From Pseudomonas denitrificans (nom. rej.) (GTDB lineage Bacteria > Pseudomonadota > Gammaproteobacteria > Pseudomonadales > Pseudomonadaceae), in NCBI RefSeq assembly GCF_008807415.1, contig NZ_CP043626.1:310001-374000 (forward strand): DNA of 64,000 bases, written 5' to 3'. Every line of letters begins with the position of its first letter. The stretch's first letter is position 1. The notes under the pieces were generated by a model. That model had not been told where the DNA came from. It did no database searches and saw only the letters and a program-made list of their open reading frames with translations. The translations under genes and the position numbers were made by a program. Positions 39,697 through 48,030 of this stretch are shown here, piece after piece.

Positions 39697-41093
39697 TGAA
39701 CGAGCGCCCCCTGATCGCGATGGAAGCCGAGCACGGCGTTCTCGGCGCCCTGATGAAGCGTCCTGACCTGTGCGAGACCGTAGGCGCCTTCCTGTCGCCG
39801 GCAGACTTCAGCGAAGCCGATAACTCCTTGCTGTACACGATGATCCTCGGCTGTCATTCGAAGAAGATCGTCCCGGACCCCCTGGCTCTTGCCGAAGTCC
39901 GCGTTGAACTGCCCAGCGGCGAGCTGACCATGGTGTATGCCACGGAGCTCTGGCAGAACGTGGCCAGTTCGGCCAACGCCGAGGCCTACGGGCGTATCGT
40001 GGTTGAGCGTGCCAGGGCGCGGAACCTGTATGCCGCCGGTGAGAGGCTTATGGAAATCGCCCAGCAGCGCGGCCGGATTCCTGAGCAGATCGCAGAGGCG
40101 CAGAGCATCGTCCTTGACCTGAACGCTCAGGACGAAACGCCCGACGTTGTGACCCTGCGCGAAGCCATGCTGCCAGTCTTCGACGAGATGGAAGTGCGCT
40201 GGAAGGGAGCTCAGTCTGTCGGGCTGAAGTTCAACCTGCCCGATCTTGATGAAGTTGTGCGCGGCCTTCGCCCTGGGAATCTGGTGATCGTCGCCGGCCG
40301 CCCAGGCACCGGTAAGACTGTTCTCGGCGTGGGCCTGGCCGACGAGATTGCCGTGCGCAAGCAAGGCGCGGCGCTCGTCTTCTCGCTGGAGATGTCGCAG
40401 GCAGAGTTGGCGAAGCGCTCGTTGTCCGCTCTGTCCGGTGTTTCCCAAGCGCTGATCGATTCCGGCAAGGCTCTGGAATGCGAAGACTCCACCACCCGCA
40501 TGACGGCCGCCGTAAACCAGGTTGCCAATGGCGACGTCCGGATTTGCGACAAGGGAGCGCTGACCTTCAGCCGCATCTGCTCCATCGCGCGCTTCCAGCA
40601 CCGCGCCAAGCCGCTGAGCGTAATCGTCATCGACTATCTGGGCCTGATTGCACCCGAGCCCAACAGCCGGCTGCAGAACCGCAACCAGGAGCTTGGAGCC
40701 ATAAGTCGCGGCCTGAAGGCCCTTGCCAAGGAGCTGGGCATCCCGATTGTCGCGCTGGCCCAGCTCAACCGCAGCATCGAAACCCGCGCCGACGCCAAGC
40801 CGAAGATGTCCGACCTGCGTGACTCCGGCGAAATCGAGCAGGACGCCGACGTGATCATCATGGCGCACCGCGACATGAACTCCCCGCAAGGTCAGAACGG
40901 GATCACCGAACTGGACGTCGTTAAGTGCCGCCATGCCAAGCCAGGCTTCTGCCTACTGCAGTTCCAGGGGGAGTTCGCCCGCTTCGTCAGCTGCGCCCAG
41001 CAGCGCGAGGAGCAGCAGGAGCAACAGTCAAAGCCGCAACGTCCTTCAGCCAAATCGATGATGGCCAGCTATCAGCCGCGAGGTGCCCAGTGA
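39696..41093 (+). CDS. Replicative DNA helicase, DnaB-like
   Basis: The 465-residue helicase has the DnaB N-terminal domain, Walker A GRPGTGKT at residues 201-208, the Walker B segment VIVIDYLGLI and RDSGEIEQDADVIIMAHRD. It would unwind phage DNA at the origin set up by the O-like protein. The start overlaps the O stop by one base (TGATG). The tail is Gln/Ser-rich. Confidence 0.93.
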   Translation: MNERPLIAMEAEHGVLGALMKRPDLCETVGAFLSPADFSEADNSLLYTMILGCHSKKIVPDPLALAEVRVELPSGELTMVYATELWQNVASSANAEAYGRIVVERARARNLYAAGERLMEIAQQRGRIPEQIAEAQSIVLDLNAQDETPDVVTLREAMLPVFDEMEVRWKGAQSVGLKFNLPDLDEVVRGLRPGNLVIVAGRPGTGKTVLGVGLADEIAVRKQGAALVFSLEMSQAELAKRSLSALSGVSQALIDSGKALECEDSTTRMTAAVNQVANGDVRICDKGALTFSRICSIARFQHRAKPLSVIVIDYLGLIAPEPNSRLQNRNQELGAISRGLKALAKELGIPIVALAQLNRSIETRADAKPKMSDLRDSGEIEQDADVIIMAHRDMNSPQGQNGITELDVVKCRHAKPGFCLLQFQGEFARFVSCAQQREEQQEQQSKPQRPSAKSMMASYQPRGAQ

Positions 41094-41212
41094 TGAAGCG
41101 CTGCTGGAAGGTAATCCTGCCGGGCCGCCCGGCATTCACGATGATCCTGATGGAAGACTGCGACCCGCTGCAGGTCGTGCAAAGCATTTGGCCACAGGGG
41201 AGGGTGGAATGA
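41093..41212 (+). CDS. Very small phage protein (39 residues)
   Basis: MKRCWKVILPGRPAFTMILM begins a 39-residue protein. Its ATG overlaps the helicase stop by one base, and its stop overlaps the next ATG. Reality is inferred from this linkage. Function unknown. Confidence 0.55.
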   Translation: MKRCWKVILPGRPAFTMILMEDCDPLQVVQSIWPQGRVE

Positions 41213-41415
41213 TGAAGCAGAAAGTCGAGCTTGAGCTTTCCGTCTGGGTAGATGGGCGTCAATGGAACCTCTTTACCTTCGACTACGAGACTCCAGACGG
41301 GATATTCAGCGGCTACCTCCATGCGATTTCTCCGGAGCACGCTGCCGAAATGCTGATGGACCTGAAGGCGAACGCGACCATGGCTGGCCAGATGATCGAG
41401 GTGATCGACCTATGA
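41209..41415 (+). CDS. Small phage hypothetical protein
   Basis: A 68-residue protein (MMKQKVELELSVWVDGRQWN) with GGAGGG ahead of ATG 41209. It is linked by overlaps to both neighbours in the nin-like region. No domain recognised. Confidence 0.6.
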   Translation: MMKQKVELELSVWVDGRQWNLFTFDYETPDGIFSGYLHAISPEHAAEMLMDLKANATMAGQMIEVIDL

Positions 41416-41732
41416 GCCTCTTCCAATGCGAAGTCTGTGGCTGCTGCGAGAACACTGCTCTGGCCGCGCAGGGATTCACCTGGCTGACCGACTGCTTCGA
41501 CTGGAGCTATGCGCCGGAGCGCGAGGGTAAACGCCTGTGCAGTGCCTGCGGGCCTGTGAAGTACCGCGACGGTAAGCCTACCGAATTCGGCAAGTGGCAC
41601 GACCAGTTCGAGCGCGTATTCCTACCGCTGGAAATGTTCGTCACCAACTGCCGGGGAAATCTAGCTCACCACGAAACTGGTGACGAGAACTACCGCGCCT
41701 ATGCGATCCAGTCGGAGGTGGCCAATGGCTGA
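41412..41732 (+). CDS. Small zinc-binding phage protein
   Basis: A 106-residue protein with cysteine pairs CEVCGCCE and CSACGP, a likely zinc ribbon. It starts at ATG 41412 in a four-base overlap. It belongs to the rightward early nin-like series. Function unknown. Confidence 0.65.
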   Translation: MSLFQCEVCGCCENTALAAQGFTWLTDCFDWSYAPEREGKRLCSACGPVKYRDGKPTEFGKWHDQFERVFLPLEMFVTNCRGNLAHHETGDENYRAYAIQSEVANG

Positions 41733-41850
41733 CTTCTCAATCAACGCCCTGCTGTCGTTCTTCGGCTGGCTGTCCATCGACCGCCGCAACCTGATTGGCG
41801 TGGTCCTGTGCATTGCCCTGGCAATCGCTGTGGGGGTTAGCCATGGCTGA
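41725..41850 (+). CDS. Small membrane protein (41 residues)
   Basis: MADFSINALLSFFGWLSIDR then a hydrophobic stretch LIGVVLCIALAIAVGV: a single-span protein. It overlaps the previous gene by eight bases and ninB by eight bases. Confidence 0.55.
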   Translation: MADFSINALLSFFGWLSIDRRNLIGVVLCIALAIAVGVSHG

Positions 41851-42289
41851 CCTTCAGCTTCGTACCGAGTCGGATCGTTCGCGTCTGCTCGGTTTCATCT
41901 CCGGCCTGGACCTGAGCAAGCCCCGCAAGGTGGCTATCAGCGAAGTCCGCAGCAAGCGCAGCGATGCCCAGAACCGGCTGCTCTGGATGTGGAACGGAGA
42001 GGTCCAGAAGCACCTGCGCGAGTCCTTCGGCCAGATCGCTAGCTCCGAAGAATGGCACGAGATCATGGTGAGCCGGCTGTGGCCGAGCGAAGTCCACCCG
42101 GTCCAGCTCCCTGACGGTTCCAAGTACCGCGTCGGCCGGGCCAAGACCCGCAGTTTCAATATCCAGCAGATGACGACCTACCTGGAACTCCTCGATGCCT
42201 ACTGCGCCGAGCACCTGGGCCTGCTTCTGCCGCATCCGGATGAACTGATGATGGCGATCTACGGTGAGCGCAAGGGGAGGGCGGCATGA
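41843..42289 (+). CDS. ninB: NinB-like recombination protein
   Basis: A 148-residue protein of the NinB/Orf family, which in lambda can stand in for RecFOR in recombination. Seen: VRSKRSDAQNRLLWMWNGEV and SRLWPSEVHPVQLPDGSKYR. ATG 41843 reads MADLQLRTESDRSR. It precedes NinG by four small genes, as in lambda-like nin regions. Confidence 0.85.
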   Translation: MADLQLRTESDRSRLLGFISGLDLSKPRKVAISEVRSKRSDAQNRLLWMWNGEVQKHLRESFGQIASSEEWHEIMVSRLWPSEVHPVQLPDGSKYRVGRAKTRSFNIQQMTTYLELLDAYCAEHLGLLLPHPDELMMAIYGERKGRAA

Positions 42290-42561
42290 GCAAGTTTAAG
42301 GTCGGTGACTTGGCCCTTCTGCTCATGGACGTCGAGCAAATTAAGGCTGGCTCGGTGGTTGAGCTTCTCATGCCACTAGAGGCCGGACGGATCGTTCGAG
42401 AGAAGGGCGGCGATCAGATTCGAGTGCTCGAGCATTCCTGGGCGTTTTATCACGGTGAAGAGCCGAACAGGGCCTGCGGATTCTGTCCGGAGCGCTATCT
42501 CATGCCGCTTCGTGGGGATTTCCAGCCCGAGCAGAAGAAGGCGAAGGAGGAAGCCGCATGA
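42286..42561 (+). CDS. Small phage hypothetical protein
   Basis: A 91-residue protein starting MSKFKVGDLALLLMDVEQIK. It is a mixed beta-strand protein with a charged tail. It is linked by ATGA overlaps to ninB and the next gene. No function assigned. Confidence 0.6.
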   Translation: MSKFKVGDLALLLMDVEQIKAGSVVELLMPLEAGRIVREKGGDQIRVLEHSWAFYHGEEPNRACGFCPERYLMPLRGDFQPEQKKAKEEAA

Positions 42562-42764
42562 ATCCTCGCATCGGCATAGCTCTGTGGGTTCTGGATCGCC
42601 ATGAATGGAACTGGCGGAAGCTGAACAAGTACGTCTACATCATGCGCAAGAAGATGGCCGCCAAGGCTGTTGCGCTGATCGCTCATGACCGAATCCTGAC
42701 CGACGAAATCCTTACTCGCGGGCTTCCGTCCTATTGGGACAGAAAGAAGGAGGGCGAAGCATGA
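42558..42764 (+). CDS. Small basic phage protein
   Basis: A 68-residue basic protein (MNPRIGIALWVLDRHEWNWR), coupled by ATGA overlaps at both ends. No motif recognised. Confidence 0.6.
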   Translation: MNPRIGIALWVLDRHEWNWRKLNKYVYIMRKKMAAKAVALIAHDRILTDEILTRGLPSYWDRKKEGEA

Positions 42765-43009
42765 TCGATCTCAACAACCTCTCCGCGAATGCTCGGTCGG
42801 CCGCAATGCGCGGTGGAACCGCCGGCTGGGGAGAGATGGGCAGTGCTAGTGCGAATGTCCGCTACATGGAGCTGTTGGAGAAGCGCCGCGGCCGGCGCCG
42901 CAAATGCCACTGCGGCTGCGAGCGTCCGATTACCCACCGTGGCATGGCCAATGGCGTATGCCTGATGACTGGGTGCGAGCTGACAGTTCGCAGATGGGTG
43001 AAGGCATGA
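42761..43009 (+). CDS. Small cysteine-containing phage protein
   Basis: An 82-residue protein starting MIDLNNLSANARSAAMRGGT. It has RRKCHCGCERPITHRG and a later CLMTGCE that may bind zinc. ATG 42761 lies in a four-base overlap and is chosen over the earlier frame start at 42734. Confidence 0.6.
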   Translation: MIDLNNLSANARSAAMRGGTAGWGEMGSASANVRYMELLEKRRGRRRKCHCGCERPITHRGMANGVCLMTGCELTVRRWVKA

Positions 43010-43620
43010 CGCTCCCCACACGCCAGCCCAAGCCCAAGCCCAGAGTTTGCGCAGTACAGGCCTGCCGCGCTCCGTTTGTTCCGGTACAGGGCTTTCAGAC
43101 CTGGTGTAGCCCTGACTGTGCCATCGTCATCGCGCGACGGAAGCAGGAAGAGAAGCAGGCCAAGGAGCGCAAAGCATTCGAGCAGCGCGAGCGCCGCGAG
43201 ATCAAGGTCCGCAAGGAGAAGCTGAAGAGCAGGGGAGATCATCTGCGCGAAGCACAGCAAGCCTTCAACGAGTTCATTCGGTGGCGCGACCGCATCGCCG
43301 GTCACGTATGCATCTCCAGCGGCCTGCCACTGGATTGGTCTGGCAACCAGACAGACGCGGGGCACTACAGGTCGACTGGAGCAGCCCCGCACCTCCGCTT
43401 TAACGAGAACAACTGCCACGCCCAGCGGAAGCTGGATAACCGCTATCTCTCCGGCAACGCCGTGGATTACCGGGTCGGCCTGATCGCTCGGATCGGTCTG
43501 GCTGCTGTAGAGGCACTGGAGGCGGACAACTCCGTCCGCAAGTACACCGTAGAAGACCTGAAGGCCATCAAGGCCCACTACCGCGCCAAGGTGCGCGAGC
43601 TGAAGGGGAGAGCAGCATGA
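43006..43620 (+). CDS. ninG: NinG recombination protein
   Basis: NinG (Rap-like) family: a Holliday-junction-acting recombination factor in lambda-like phages. The 204-residue protein has the N-terminal zinc cluster CAVQACRAPF...CSPDC, a basic coiled coil and the NinG core CISSGLPLDWSGNQTDAGHY with HAQRKLDNRYLSGN. ATG 43006 is in a four-base overlap. Confidence 0.9.
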   Translation: MTLPTRQPKPKPRVCAVQACRAPFVPVQGFQTWCSPDCAIVIARRKQEEKQAKERKAFEQRERREIKVRKEKLKSRGDHLREAQQAFNEFIRWRDRIAGHVCISSGLPLDWSGNQTDAGHYRSTGAAPHLRFNENNCHAQRKLDNRYLSGNAVDYRVGLIARIGLAAVEALEADNSVRKYTVEDLKAIKAHYRAKVRELKGRAA

Positions 43621-44194
43621 TCTACAGCAGCGTACTTGCCGCAGTCGTGTCGGCCCTTGCCGCCGAGACAATCGACAACACCAGCAAGCAGGCCTGGCAG
43701 AAGCTCTACCGGCCGGGCTATCAGGATGGGCTCGACCTCGCCACATTGATTCGCAGTGGTGGCTCAGAGGGCATCCAGCGCACAGATGCCGACTGCTGGG
43801 TATTCGCCAGGCTCCACAGCCAGCTCAAGCCGCGCCATTGGGATGCGCTGGTAGCCAAGTACAGCACGCACAAGGCGCGCAAGGTCCAATCCATCGGCAG
43901 GCTGTGCCCTCTGATCGCCAGCCATGCGCCGCAGCTGTTCGTACAGAAGGCTGTCACCGCTTGGGCGATACCCCGCTGAAGGGGGCTGATGGGAAGCGCA
44001 GCACCGATATGATCGTCCTGCCGGAGCATTTCTACGACATGAATAACTGGGATCTCGACGCCACGCCAGAGCGAACTAGGCGCCGCTGGAAAGCAGACGT
44101 AAACAGTACTCTGAACCAGATGGAGGAAGAAGCCATCGTCGCCGCCGGCGAGATCCTTGATTCTGAAGGCGTGCTTCTGAATATGGCCGCTTGA
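43617..44194 (+). CDS. Q-position antitermination-like protein (frameshifted)
   Basis: The protein reads MIYSSVLAAVVSALAAETID ... LKPRHWDALVAKYSTHKARK and then is cut at 43979. Adding one C at the run 43972-43975 continues it as WAIPPLKGADGKRSTDMIVL to 44194, 192 residues. It lies last in the nin-like region and is followed directly by a strong promoter and a terminator, exactly as lambda Q precedes PR' and tR'. A role as late antiterminator is inferred from this layout. The break is likely a sequence error. Confidence 0.72.
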
Positions 44195-44220
44195 CATTAT
44201 TGGCCGCGTGGCCGAATATT
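44191..44220 (+). promoter_or_regulatory. Candidate late promoter PR'
   Basis: TTGACA (44191-44196, overlapping the Q-like stop codon), 18 bases, AATATT (44215-44220). A consensus -35 directly after the Q-like gene and ahead of a terminator is the lambda late-promoter arrangement. Confidence 0.6.
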
Positions 44221-44244
44221 TCCCCATTCTGCGGTTTTACCGCC

Positions 44245-44273
44245 AAAAAGCCCTGGCACATGCCGGGGCTTTC
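44245..44273 (+). terminator. Candidate tR' terminator
   Basis: AAAAAGCCCTGGCA-CA-TGCCGGGGCTTT is a stem-loop with an A/T-flanked base about 25 bases after the late promoter. It would block late transcription unless antiterminated. Confidence 0.65.
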
Positions 44274-44290
44274 TCGTTTCTGGAGACAGG

Positions 44291-44482
44291 ATGAGCCTCG
44301 AGGCCCGCATAAAGCGCTGGTACTACGAGGCGCAGAGACGCGGCATCACGCTCCAGAGCATCCTGATCCACCCCAACGACTACCACCGAGCCTGCCGGGA
44401 CTTTCCGTTCCTGCCCATTCGCGTGCTCGGCTACAGAATCCCCGCTTCGGAGTCTCCGGAGCCCTCTGCCGGGCCTATCTAG
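44291..44482 (+). CDS. Small phage hypothetical protein, first late gene
   Basis: A 63-residue basic protein (MSLEARIKRWYYEAQRRGIT). GGAGACAGG lies before the ATG. It is the first gene after the late terminator. Unknown function. Confidence 0.6.
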   Translation: MSLEARIKRWYYEAQRRGITLQSILIHPNDYHRACRDFPFLPIRVLGYRIPASESPEPSAGPI

Positions 44483-44515
44483 TACGTCCCCGGCGTTTTC
44501 TTCCTGGAGAAGCCC

Positions 44516-44881
44516 ATGTCCGACAGCGGAGCCGTCGCAATTGCCGGCCTGGTCGGTATTGGTGGTGCATCTCTGTTCCCTGGTGTTGACCTGAACGCAG
44601 TGATCGGCGCCTTCGCCGGCGCGATGTTCTTCGTCGTCTATGCCAAGGACCTGTCCCACCTGGGCAGGATCGGTTACTTCATCGCCTCATGGATCATGGG
44701 GTACTACGTCGCCAGCGAAGTGGTAGGGCGCGACTGGGCCAAAACAGCAGGCCTCGTCGCATTCGTTGGCGCGCTGCTCTGCGTCGTTGTGGGCACCAGC
44801 TTGCTTGAGTGGGTGCAGGGGGGGAAGACGCCAGGTTGGCTCCGCTTCATCGCGGACCGCTTTGGAGGTCGTAATGGTTGA
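44516..44881 (+). CDS. Phage holin
   Basis: A 121-residue protein with about three hydrophobic segments (VAIAGLVGIGGASLF, VIGAFAGAMFFVVY, TAGLVAFVGALLCVVVG), the form of the Phage_holin_8-type family. Holins open the inner membrane at the time of lysis. It is paired with a second membrane gene that overlaps its end. No endolysin follows in the window. Confidence 0.75.
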   Translation: MSDSGAVAIAGLVGIGGASLFPGVDLNAVIGAFAGAMFFVVYAKDLSHLGRIGYFIASWIMGYYVASEVVGRDWAKTAGLVAFVGALLCVVVGTSLLEWVQGGKTPGWLRFIADRFGGRNG

Positions 44882-45200
44882 CCCTTGGGCGTTGGGTGCT
44901 GCGTTCATCTGCAGCGCCATTTGCGTTCGCATCGCCGCCTACCGCAGAGAAGGTGCACGCTACCGGGCTGGCGTTTCGCTACTAGCCTATCTGCTTTGCG
45001 TCGGGACCGGCTGCTACTCGCTCACGGTCTACCTCGACATGCTCAGGGGCCACAGTCACGCAACCCTGTCACCCTGGCTGCTGATAATCCTGCTCGTGCT
45101 GGCTGTGCTCGTGTACCGCGCCCGCGGCAACGTCGCCCGGATCATTCAGATCGACTGGGAACGCCGGTGGAATGGCGCAGATCGTAGGAAGCCGCACTGA
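44874..45200 (+). CDS. Second small membrane protein, holin-like
   Basis: A 108-residue protein with three hydrophobic segments (LGAAFICSAICVRIA, VSLLAYLLCVGTG, WLLIILLVLAVLVY). ATG 44874 overlaps the first holin gene by eight bases. The layout fits holin plus antiholin or a 3TM holin; which one is not clear. Confidence 0.68.
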   Translation: MVDPWALGAAFICSAICVRIAAYRREGARYRAGVSLLAYLLCVGTGCYSLTVYLDMLRGHSHATLSPWLLIILLVLAVLVYRARGNVARIIQIDWERRWNGADRRKPH

Positions 45201-45628
45201 TGACCACCATCGCCTACAAGGATGGCGTGATCGCCTACGACTCCCTTGTGACCGCCGGCGACACGGTGATGTACGACGATTTCGACAAGAAGAGCGAGCG
45301 CGATGGCGTGCTGTTCTTCGGCGCGGGCAGTACCCAAGACATCCAGCTACTGATCACGGCGTACTTCGGCGAAGTACCAGGCTTCGACCTCGATGCCAGG
45401 GCGCTGGTCCTCCGTGATGGGAGGCTCTCGGTTCTTTGTTTCAGCGAAGGCCGTGTGTATGAGAGTGATGTCCTCCTGGACCGGAACTATGCCATCGGCA
45501 GTGGGCGCGATCACGCATTCACTGCCATGGACATGGGTGCATCCGCCCTCCAGGCCGTTGAGCTTGCAGCCAAGCGTGACACCTGCACCGGCGGCCTGAT
45601 TCGCACCTTCACTCTGCCCAAGGGCTGA
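45200..45628 (+). CDS. Proteasome-like Ntn-hydrolase protein
   Basis: A 142-residue protein starting MTTIAYKDGVIAYDSLVTAG, with FGAGSTQDIQ and YAIGSGRDHAFTAMDMGAS. This resembles the HslV/proteasome beta fold: a Thr directly after the initiator Met and the conserved GSG-x(3)-A segment. Such genes occur in some phages; substrates are unknown. Its ATG overlaps the previous stop by one base. Confidence 0.72.
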   Translation: MTTIAYKDGVIAYDSLVTAGDTVMYDDFDKKSERDGVLFFGAGSTQDIQLLITAYFGEVPGFDLDARALVLRDGRLSVLCFSEGRVYESDVLLDRNYAIGSGRDHAFTAMDMGASALQAVELAAKRDTCTGGLIRTFTLPKG

Positions 45629-45630
45629 CC

Positions 45631-46251
45631 ATGCGCCCTATGCCGCCGGCCACCATTGGCCAGTTCGCCGAAGGCGAGGACTGGGCTGACGCCTATCTCC
45701 CAGCCCAGGATGTTCTGGCATGGGCCATGGAAACCTTCGTCAGTGAAGACGGAGAGCTCCACAACGAAGACCACGCTCACCTGCAGGATGCTCCGATAGC
45801 GTTCCTGTGGGCGGCATCAGGTTTCGAGAAGCAGGGCCGCCTGGTGCTTGGCCAATGCGAAGAGGTCACCTTCCGCTGTGGTGCATGGCAGAAGGGCAGA
45901 CAAGAGCAGCAGATGCTCCGCTGGTTCGGCTACGTGCCTACCTACCTTGTCACCCTGGCTGCTGATTACGCCGCAGAGTGCAGCGACGCCGAGTTCTGCG
46001 CCCTGGTCGAGCACGAGCTCTACCACATAGGCCAGGCCATGGATAAGTACGGCGAACCCAAGTTCACCGAGGAAGGCCTACCCAAGCTCAAGCTGCGCGG
46101 CCACGACGTCGAAGAGTTCGTCGGTGTGGTTCGCCGGTATGGCGCCAGTGAAGGGGTTAAGGCCCTGGTAGAGGCGGCAAACAACCCGCCCGAGGTGGCG
46201 AAGATCAACATCGCGAGGGCCTGCGGAACCTGCCTGCTGAAGTCGGCCTGA
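45631..46251 (+). CDS. Putative phage metallopeptidase
   Basis: A 206-residue protein with the zinc motif H128-E129-L-Y-H132 (ALVEHELYHIGQAMDK), matching the phage putative metallopeptidase family. It stands 3 bases after the Ntn-hydrolase-like gene and before terminase. Activity on host or phage protein is not known. Confidence 0.75.
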   Translation: MRPMPPATIGQFAEGEDWADAYLPAQDVLAWAMETFVSEDGELHNEDHAHLQDAPIAFLWAASGFEKQGRLVLGQCEEVTFRCGAWQKGRQEQQMLRWFGYVPTYLVTLAADYAAECSDAEFCALVEHELYHIGQAMDKYGEPKFTEEGLPKLKLRGHDVEEFVGVVRRYGASEGVKALVEAANNPPEVAKINIARACGTCLLKSA

Positions 46252-46282
46252 TTTTCGGACAGGCATGGACGGTTGAACGCCT

Positions 46283-46744
46283 ATGGCAGCTCTTAGCAGC
46301 GACGTGAAGGCCTTCATCGTTCAGGCCCTTGCTTGCTTCGATACACCTTCCCAGGTGGTCGAGCAGGTCAAGAACGAATTCGGGATCACGGTTTCGCGCC
46401 AGCAGTGTGAGGCGCATGACCCCACCAAGGTCTCCGGGCGGGGCCTGGCGAAGAAGTGGGCCGACCTGTTCCATGAGTGCCGCAAGCGCTTCCGGGAGGA
46501 GACGGCAGACATCGCCATCGCCAACCGGGCTTTCCGGCTCCGAGTGCTCGAGCGGATGACCATAAGGACCGAGAGCTCGAAGAACTACTCGCTGACTGCC
46601 CAGCTCCTGGAACAGGCAGCTAAAGAGGTCGGCGACGTCTACGTGAACCGGCAGGCCAAGGTCGATGCCGGACCTGACGACATTCCGCCAACCCGGGTAG
46701 AGGTCGAGATCGTCGACGCCAGGAAGCGCGATGCCGACGCTTAA
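46283..46744 (+). CDS. Terminase small subunit (DUF2280)
   Basis: A 153-residue protein starting MAALSSDVKAFIVQALACFD with a helix-turn-helix (VVEQVKNEFGITVSRQQCE), the DUF2280 family linked to large terminases. It recognises phage DNA for packaging. It overlaps the large subunit by 14 bases. Confidence 0.85.
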   Translation: MAALSSDVKAFIVQALACFDTPSQVVEQVKNEFGITVSRQQCEAHDPTKVSGRGLAKKWADLFHECRKRFREETADIAIANRAFRLRVLERMTIRTESSKNYSLTAQLLEQAAKEVGDVYVNRQAKVDAGPDDIPPTRVEVEIVDARKRDADA

Positions 46745-48026
46745 CGTGCCGCAGGGGCAGTTCCTGACGCTGCCGCACAAGTTTCGCGGGTTCGTGGCAG
46801 GCTTCGGCTCTGGCAAGACGTGGGTAGGCTCCGCCGGCATCTGCAAGCATGTGTGGGAGTGGCCTGGGATCAACTCCGGCTACTTCGCCCCGACCTACCC
46901 GCAGATCCGAGACATCTTCTTCCCGACCATCGAAGAAGTCGCCTTCGACTGGGGCCTGAAGGTCAAGACGAAGGAGAGCGACAAAGAGGTCGAGTTTTAC
47001 TCCGGCGGCCGGTACCGAAGCACGACCATCTGCCGCTCAATGGAGAAGCCGCAGACTATCGTAGGCTTCAAGATCGGCCACGCCCTTGTCGATGAGCTGG
47101 ATGTGCTGCCAGTGCTCAAGGCCCAGCACGCCTGGCGCAAGATCATTGCTCGGATGCGCTACAACGTGCCCGGGCTGAAGAACGGGGTGGACGTCACTAC
47201 GACGCCCGAGGGTTTCAAGTTCGTCCACCAGCAGTTCGTGAAGCAGCTGCGCGAGAAGCCGCACCTAGCCGACCTCTACGGCTTGGTTCAGGCAAGCACC
47301 TACGACAACGAGCTGAACCTGCCGGCGGACTACATCCCGTCGCTGATGGAGTCGTACCCGCCACAGCTGATCCAGGCGTACCTGGAAGGCCTCTTCGTCA
47401 ACCTGACGTCAGGCACGGTCTACCACGCCTATGACCGCAAGCTGAACGGCTGCACCGACGAACTCAAGGCTGCCGAGCCGCTGCACATCGGCATGGACTT
47501 CAACGTCGGGAAGATGTCCGCGATCACCCACGTGAAGCGCGAAGGCTTGCCCAGGGCGGTTGATGAGATCACCAAGGGCTACGACACGCCGGACATGATC
47601 CAGAAGATCAAGGAGCGCTACTGGCGCTTCGACGGAAACACCTACTTGAAGACCTGCGAGATCACGATCTATCCAGACGCATCGGGCGACTCGCGCAAGT
47701 CAGTGAATGCCAGCACGACCGATCTGGCCCTGCTCAAGCAGGCAGGGTTTCAGGTCAAGGCGCCGGCAGCCAACCCGCCAGTCAAAGACCGGGTCAATGC
47801 GATGAACGCCATGTTCTGTAACGCCAAGGGCGAGCGCCGTTATCTGGTGAACTCGGACCGCTGCCCGACCTACGCCGACTGCCTGGAACAGCAGGTCTGG
47901 GCAGAGAATGGCGAGCCGGACAAGTCGCAAGGCGCCGACCACGCGAACGACGCGGGCGGCTACTTCATCCATAACCAGTTCCCGATAGTTCGCCGTATTG
48001 CCACCTCCGAGCCCCTAAGGATGTAA
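46731..48026 (+). CDS. Terminase large subunit
   Basis: The DNA packaging ATPase and nuclease. Walker A is GFGSGKT at residues 24-30, with the ATPase segment GHALVDELDVL. The C-terminal RNase H-like nuclease has HIGMDFNVGKMSAI and ITIYPDASGDSR. The 431-residue length is typical. A portal gene follows after four bases. Confidence 0.95.
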   Translation: MPTLNVPQGQFLTLPHKFRGFVAGFGSGKTWVGSAGICKHVWEWPGINSGYFAPTYPQIRDIFFPTIEEVAFDWGLKVKTKESDKEVEFYSGGRYRSTTICRSMEKPQTIVGFKIGHALVDELDVLPVLKAQHAWRKIIARMRYNVPGLKNGVDVTTTPEGFKFVHQQFVKQLREKPHLADLYGLVQASTYDNELNLPADYIPSLMESYPPQLIQAYLEGLFVNLTSGTVYHAYDRKLNGCTDELKAAEPLHIGMDFNVGKMSAITHVKREGLPRAVDEITKGYDTPDMIQKIKERYWRFDGNTYLKTCEITIYPDASGDSRKSVNASTTDLALLKQAGFQVKAPAANPPVKDRVNAMNAMFCNAKGERRYLVNSDRCPTYADCLEQQVWAENGEPDKSQGADHANDAGGYFIHNQFPIVRRIATSEPLRM

Positions 48027-48030
48027 CCCA

